DNA from: Candidatus Cibiobacter qucibialis
Lineage (GTDB): Bacteria; Bacillota; Clostridia; Oscillospirales; Ruminococcaceae
DNA length: 33,711 nucleotides
Direction of reading: 5' to 3'
Assembly: GCA_004000625.1 (NCBI GenBank)
Contig: SAUS01000026.1
Span: forward strand, 1-33,711
Part shown: one piece after another, positions 29,907 through 33,711 of the stretch
How positions within the stretch are numbered: position 1 is the first letter of the stretch
Layout: the number at the start of each line of letters is the position of its first letter
Program-made: the position numbers and the translations under genes
The notes under the pieces: generated by a model
What the model saw: the letters and a program-made list of their open reading frames with translations, nothing else
What the model was told of the DNA's origin: nothing
Databases searched by the model: none

Positions 29907-31237
29907 TGTCAAAGTTTTTGAAATCGTTGTGTAAAATAGCAATTCCTGTCACATTGCAAAGTATGCTGCAGTCATCATTTTCAATTGTTGACCAGATCAT
30001 GATCGGGCAGTTAGGTGAAACAAATATATCGGCAGTTGGATTATGCGGTAATTTTTCACTGATTTTTTCAGTGATGATTGGTGCAGTAAGCACGGTTGCC
30101 GGGATATTAATTGCTCAGTTTATTGGTGCGGAAGAAAGCAAAGAGGCATGGTGCAGTTTTGATGTGAGCCTCATCTGCGGAATTATAATGTCAGTATTGT
30201 TCCTGCTTGCAGCTGGAGTTTTCCCGTCGCAGATTCTTGGACTGTATACGAAAGATATGAGTATTGTAAATACTGGTACGGTTTATTTTAGAATCGTAGC
30301 GCTTTCTTATATTCCAATGGCTGTCAGCAATATTTTATCCTCATGGCTGCGCTGTAAGGAATATGCCACAATACCATTTCTGGCAAGCTTTGGAGCAGTT
30401 ATTGTAAACACAGGACTGAACTATCTGCTGATATTTGGAAAATTTGGATTTCCCTGTATGGCAATAAAGGGAGCTGCGATTGCCACACTTATTTCGCAGT
30501 TGTTTAATCTTGTATTTATTGTTATCGGATTTGTCTTATGTATCAAAAAAGATGGAGATAAACCGGTATTGTCTCTACATTTTAAAAAAATCACAATCAG
30601 GGATTATCTGATAATGATTATGCCGATTCTGATCAGTAAGTTTTTATGGAGTCTCGGGCAAAATGTAGAGTCTGCTGTTTATGGACATCTTGGCACATCA
30701 AACCTTGCAGCCTATACACTTACCGGTCCGATACAAGCGCTTATCGTAGGGGCACTTAGTGGATTGTCTGCGGCTGCCGGTGTGATGATCGGCAAAAGGC
30801 TTGGTAGGAAAGAATATAATGAGGCTTACGCAGAATCAAAGAAGATTATGTATGCAGGCTTATTTGGTGGAGTAGCAGTATCAGCTTTGCTCATTCTTTT
30901 GGCTGGAGCATATACCGGATTATATCGTGTTGATGACAGCGTAAAAGAGCTTGGAAAGACGCTGCTCATCGTATTTGCCCTGTATGCTCCGGTCAAGGTG
31001 GAAAATATGATCCTTGGCGGAGGCATTATAAGAAGTGGCGGCAACACAAAAACCATTATGATTATTGATATTATTGGCACATGGTGTATCGGAATTCCAC
31101 TGTGTCTGCTTGCAGCATATGTATTCAAGTGGGGAATTGTTGGTGTGTATACATTGCTTACCACGGAGGAATTGTTCAGGCTCGCTGTATCGTTAATTAT
31201 CTTTAAAAGGCGTAACTGGATCGTTAGTTTATGCTGA
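29906..31237 (+). CDS. MATE-family efflux transporter
   Basis: A 443-residue, twelve-helix cation-coupled multidrug/toxin exporter. The N-terminal half begins KSLCKIAIPVTLQSMLQSSFSIVDQIMIGQLG, the standard MATE opening, and the second half repeats it (IMPILISKFLWSLGQNVESAVYGHLG). GGIIRSGGNTK in the late loop is also typical. GAGG lies eight bases before the ATG, which overlaps the upstream stop. Codon use is AT-rich, unlike the left 29 kb. The C-terminus ends at the junction with a recombinase fragment, so a few residues may have been replaced. Substrate unknown. Confidence 0.9.
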   Translation: MSKFLKSLCKIAIPVTLQSMLQSSFSIVDQIMIGQLGETNISAVGLCGNFSLIFSVMIGAVSTVAGILIAQFIGAEESKEAWCSFDVSLICGIIMSVLFLLAAGVFPSQILGLYTKDMSIVNTGTVYFRIVALSYIPMAVSNILSSWLRCKEYATIPFLASFGAVIVNTGLNYLLIFGKFGFPCMAIKGAAIATLISQLFNLVFIVIGFVLCIKKDGDKPVLSLHFKKITIRDYLIMIMPILISKFLWSLGQNVESAVYGHLGTSNLAAYTLTGPIQALIVGALSGLSAAAGVMIGKRLGRKEYNEAYAESKKIMYAGLFGGVAVSALLILLAGAYTGLYRVDDSVKELGKTLLIVFALYAPVKVENMILGGGIIRSGGNTKTIMIIDIIGTWCIGIPLCLLAAYVFKWGIVGVYTLLTTEELFRLAVSLIIFKRRNWIVSLC

Positions 31238-31242
31238 TTTAC

Positions 31243-31507
31243 TTCTTGCAGGACTTTTACGACGAGATTGCCGACCAGATCTTCAAACTCCGGGAACAGC
31301 GAGAAAAATGTACGGTCAATACTGCTGCCAGAGACGCACAGATTGCCCGCATCAACAAGCTGCAGGACTTTCATCAAACAGCTCCCTGCTCGCTTAGAGG
31401 CCTTCGGCGAGGCCCTGGTGAAACGATGGCTTGAGCGGATCATTGTCTGGGAGGACCACTTCACTGTGGAACTTAAGTCCGGACTGAACATGGATATTGA
31501 AGGATAA
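31243..31507 (+). pseudogene. Large serine recombinase, frameshifted C-terminal fragment
   Basis: The first part (DFYDEIADQIFKLREQREK, frame 1) and the second part (EALVKRWLERIIVWEDHFTVELKSG, frame 2, ending at TAA 31505-31507) together match the C-terminal coiled coil and end of large serine recombinases carried by conjugative transposons. One frameshift lies near 31375-31390, and the catalytic and zinc domains are missing. It is GC-richer than its neighbours, so it came from a different source than the MATE gene. Confidence 0.75.
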
Positions 31508-31523
31508 TCCCATAGATGCACGA

Positions 31524-31560
31524 AACCCTCTCGACCAATGGGCCGGGAGGGTTGATTTAT
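31524..31560 (+). terminator. Terminator-like hairpin after the recombinase fragment
   Basis: AACCCTC (31524-31530) pairs with GAGGGTT (31547-31553), followed by GATTTATT. Weak U-run. Confidence 0.5.
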
Positions 31561-31828
31561 TATTTGCCGCCTCTATGATATGGCGCTTTATCTTTCCATA
31601 CGACTCCGTTTTTCGTATGATAGCGTTGTTTATGTCCCGTTACATCATTCTCACTTGGTAAAGCCCTGTTTGCTTTTTCTACTATATCCGCAACCTTTTC
31701 TGCAACTGATGAATTTGCAGAAGTAGATGCTGTGCTATGTGTACTTCCAGAACCTCTACCTTTGATGGAAGATACTGCTTTTGCAACACTACCAATTGCT
31801 AATATAGATGATTAAATTTCTCTCTCAT
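31560..31828 (-). pseudogene. Small basic protein, apparently frameshifted
   Basis: GGAGGTG precedes an ATG at 31828, but that frame stops after nine codons (31799-31801). One base out of phase, an open frame continues to TAA at 31560-31562 with a Ser/Lys-rich middle and a compact C-terminus (GHKQRYHTKNGVVWKDK, then APYHRGGK). A single lost T near 31800 would explain the break. The family was not recognised. It lies downstream of the AbiJ-like gene on the same strand with about 90 bases between. An alternative is initiation at an internal non-ATG codon. Confidence 0.45.
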
Positions 31829-31921
31829 AAGCACACCTCCACATCTTTAGCTTCATTATAAGTTTCGGAAAAATAATATACAAATCTATAACTGGGAGAT
31901 TTTGATAAAAACTCATTCCTA

Positions 31922-33220
31922 TCATAAATTTCTTCCATCTAAATACTGGATTGCGGTTGAAATTAAAGACAGGCAACGTTTATAAAAATATTCATAATGC
32001 CTTTTATCCTGAATATCCGTTTTTGTTGTTTCATGGTGTCGAATTCTAAAATTATTGCCAAGTATGGTAAGCTCATGAAATTCCTTTTCAAATAATTCTA
32101 AAAACGGCTGTTGATTATTACCCATATCCATTATAATCTTATTAACCGATTTCTTCTTATCTACAGTCGATGAGCAGTAATATGTCTTTAGTCTCTCAAA
32201 TGCATCCCAAAGTTTCTCCACTGCAATTTGCAAATTGTTTTCATCATAATATTTTGAAGCCTCTTGTAATAACTCTTTCAGTCCTACTTCTTGAATAGAC
32301 ACTAATGAATTTTTATTTATCTGGGTATCAAATGTATTCATTAGCTTTCCCTTGGAAAGCTGAAACGGTATCTCATTCAGTTTTAATATAGCATTAATCT
32401 GTGGTTCAAAGTCATCTGAGATACTATGTTTCGCAAAAAACTCTATTGCGTCCAACACGCAAAATGGAGAATTAGAAAGTATGAATGCTTGCAAATCAGC
32501 AGTTTCAACATATTCTTTTTTATCATTATAACACTTTGGCACATAAAATTGCCTTATTTCATTGAAAACATCCTCAGCTACTGTTGTATTATAATTCCAT
32601 CCCGTTTCGTCAGTCGCTTGATATACGATATTATATCGCTCCAGAAACTGATAAATTTGATTTCTCGCTTTCCGCTTTATGGACAATACTATCTTTTTTG
32701 CTTTTATGTCCTTTGCATTTCGTTGAGAATATGGAATAAACAACGTATTATCTTCTTGCTGATATATTCTCCATCCATAAACATCACGATTGGATATTTT
32801 CTCAGCAGGGTAAATCTCATAACCGTCATTTTGTAATAGCTTGTTAGTTGCCACTAAAAATTCTTTCCAATATCCCTTATCATATCGAACAGCAGGGTGA
32901 AATACTTCGCAAAGAAATTTTAAATATACTTCATCACTACCATCTTGTAAATTGAATCTTTTGTCTTCAAAAACCCAGCAGTATGGATAATCATCATTAT
33001 TCACTGTATGTTGCCAAATATCCTGTTCTGCATTTGCAAATCTTGAATCAAAACTTGGCATTCTCTCCAAATCATATAATCTTTTAAGAAAATCTATTTC
33101 TTCAAGGCGACCATAATAATTATAAGTAACGGTTCGGGTTTGAAAAAATTCGTCTATCTCTAATCCATTCTGAAATAAATCTAAAATATCTCGCTTTGTT
33201 ATTTCTGTAATACGGTTCAC
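31922..33220 (-). CDS. AbiJ-like abortive-infection protein
   Basis: A 432-residue protein. The N-terminal 150 residues match the AbiJ-type N-terminal domain of phage-defence proteins (ITEITKRDILDLF, YGRLEEIDFLKRLYDLERMPSFDSR, DIWQHTVNND, VFEDKRFNLQDGSDEVYLKFLCEVFHP, ISNRDVYGWR). The C-terminal 110 residues are helical (KYYDENNLQIAVEKLWDAFERLK...) and end with an R-x3-H cluster (Arg392, His396) that suggests a HEPN-like RNase module, although the spacing is shorter than the usual HEPN motif. Expected action is growth arrest on phage infection. GTG start with AGGAGG eight bases upstream. AT-rich, and preceded by a terminator, so it is its own unit. Confidence 0.72.
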   Translation of the reverse strand: MNRITEITKRDILDLFQNGLEIDEFFQTRTVTYNYYGRLEEIDFLKRLYDLERMPSFDSRFANAEQDIWQHTVNNDDYPYCWVFEDKRFNLQDGSDEVYLKFLCEVFHPAVRYDKGYWKEFLVATNKLLQNDGYEIYPAEKISNRDVYGWRIYQQEDNTLFIPYSQRNAKDIKAKKIVLSIKRKARNQIYQFLERYNIVYQATDETGWNYNTTVAEDVFNEIRQFYVPKCYNDKKEYVETADLQAFILSNSPFCVLDAIEFFAKHSISDDFEPQINAILKLNEIPFQLSKGKLMNTFDTQINKNSLVSIQEVGLKELLQEASKYYDENNLQIAVEKLWDAFERLKTYYCSSTVDKKKSVNKIIMDMGNNQQPFLELFEKEFHELTILGNNFRIRHHETTKTDIQDKRHYEYFYKRCLSLISTAIQYLDGRNL

Positions 33221-33280
33221 TCCATTTTCCTCCTTTCAAGCATATTCAGCACTTATATATTGCTTCCCAAATATTTTAAA

Positions 33281-33312
33281 GAAAAGCGTACCACTATTTT
33301 TAATGATACGCT
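33281..33312 (-). terminator. Terminator of the partial gene at the right edge
   Basis: Minus strand AGCGTATCA pairs with TGGTACGCT (33304-33312 with 33285-33293, one G-U) followed by TTTCTTT. It lies eight bases after the stop at 33321. Confidence 0.8.
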
Positions 33313-33320
33313 CACCATTA

Positions 33321-33711
33321 TTAAATCACTTCAAAATGCTTCAATGCATCCTTTATCGCTTCCACTTTCTCCGCTGTCGGATGTTTCCTCGGCTGTTTCA
33401 ATTCTTCTACCGCATTAGGAGCATCATACATTGGCAAGCCTAAATCTCTCTTTACCTCTGCGATATATGCGGTATGTACTTTGAAGCCGTATTTAGCTTC
33501 TATGTACTCCTTTATCATTTTGTAGGTCACTCGTTCTTTGGGCTTATAGCTTTCGGCTCTTTTAGCGATATTATCAAGCGGAACTTTTCCCTCACCCTCA
33601 CCAAACTCAACTTTTACGTTGATATGTCCGTCTGGCTTTTTGAGGGAAAGCAGTACTACCGTCTCGACAGTTGTTTCAGTTTCCAAGGGAAGTTCTTTCA
33701 CTTCCTCACCA
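33321..33711 (-). CDS. Partial protein with RlmD/RumA-type C-terminal extension
   Basis: The frame is open to the right edge, so the true start lies outside; a GTG at 33701 is unlikely to be it. The visible 130 residues begin around VETVVLLS, as in the end of TrmA/RumA-like uracil methyltransferases, and continue with the clostridial extension (RVTYKMIKEYIEAKYGFKV, YIAEVKRDLGL, then HPTAEKVEAIKDALKHF). This extension follows RlmD-like 23S rRNA methyltransferases and also ends other mobile-element methylases in Clostridia. No catalytic residue is visible in the part present, so the activity is inferred only from the tail. AT-rich like its neighbours. Confidence 0.5.
   Translation of the reverse strand, partial: GEEVKELPLETETTVETVVLLSLKKPDGHINVKVEFGEGEGKVPLDNIAKRAESYKPKERVTYKMIKEYIEAKYGFKVHTAYIAEVKRDLGLPMYDAPNAVEELKQPRKHPTAEKVEAIKDALKHFEVI

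Noticed and set aside
1..33711. CRISPR array or tRNA/rRNA genes
   Set aside because: No regularly spaced direct repeats of CRISPR type, no cloverleaf-like segment with the T-loop pattern and no rRNA-like sequence were seen; the repeats present are dispersed elements.

Overview
The window is a stretch of chromosome from a Gram-positive gut-type Clostridia bacterium. The GC-rich coding style, SpoIIE, LytR-CpsA-Psr and CwlD-type wall proteins, YerB-type (DUF3048) lipoproteins, a CIRCE/HrcA site and near-consensus sigma-A promoters fit a high-GC Oscillospiraceae/Ruminococcaceae lineage (Gemmiger, Subdoligranulum or Faecalibacterium-like). That placement is an inference from style and gene content, not from a marker gene. 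No tRNA, rRNA or CRISPR array was found.

Region 1 (1-900): one end of a short repeat element, then an Asp/Glu racemase-family gene. Region 2 (944-8492, all minus strand): a very compact phage-type packaging, head and lysis operon. It has its own strong promoter with dyad sites (8436-8492) and its own terminator (944-987). Gene order is a short small terminase, large terminase, portal, a 59-residue protein, N4-gp56-like major capsid protein, three connector/completion proteins, tail-tube-like protein, M23 peptidase, a membrane/coiled-coil protein and a holin. Every frame is open, yet there is no tape measure, baseplate, fibre, integrase, repressor or replication gene. This is the best candidate in the window for an unusual system (reduced prophage, phage satellite, or domesticated gene-transfer-agent-like unit).

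Region 3 (8500-29300) is ordinary chromosome with mostly single-gene units: cardiolipin synthase, CIRCE-controlled Hsp20, a candidate structured RNA, DegV, FlK-like thioesterase, SpoIIE, a divergent EF-G paralogue without the switch-II histidine, wall amidase, LCP protein, AbrB-like and XRE regulators, a histidine phosphatase, two DUF3048 lipoproteins, a DUF624 membrane protein, and a MarR-TauE pair. Many genes have a recognisable promoter and terminator, and several start codons were moved downstream to fit the Shine-Dalgarno sequence and promoter.

Region 4 (29.5-33.7 kb) is visibly AT-rich and foreign: a LacI C-terminal remnant coupled to a MATE exporter, a frameshifted tail end of a large serine recombinase, a small frameshifted ORF, an AbiJ-like abortive-infection gene and the end of a gene with a methyltransferase-type C-terminal module. 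It reads as a mosaic of mobile-element debris that brought in a likely phage-defence gene.

Across all regions runs a MITE-like repeat. Three copies are exactly 173 bp, one is a 100-bp deletion derivative and one is cut by the window edge. The four complete copies are flanked by 3-bp direct repeats, and one copy sits inside the phage operon.
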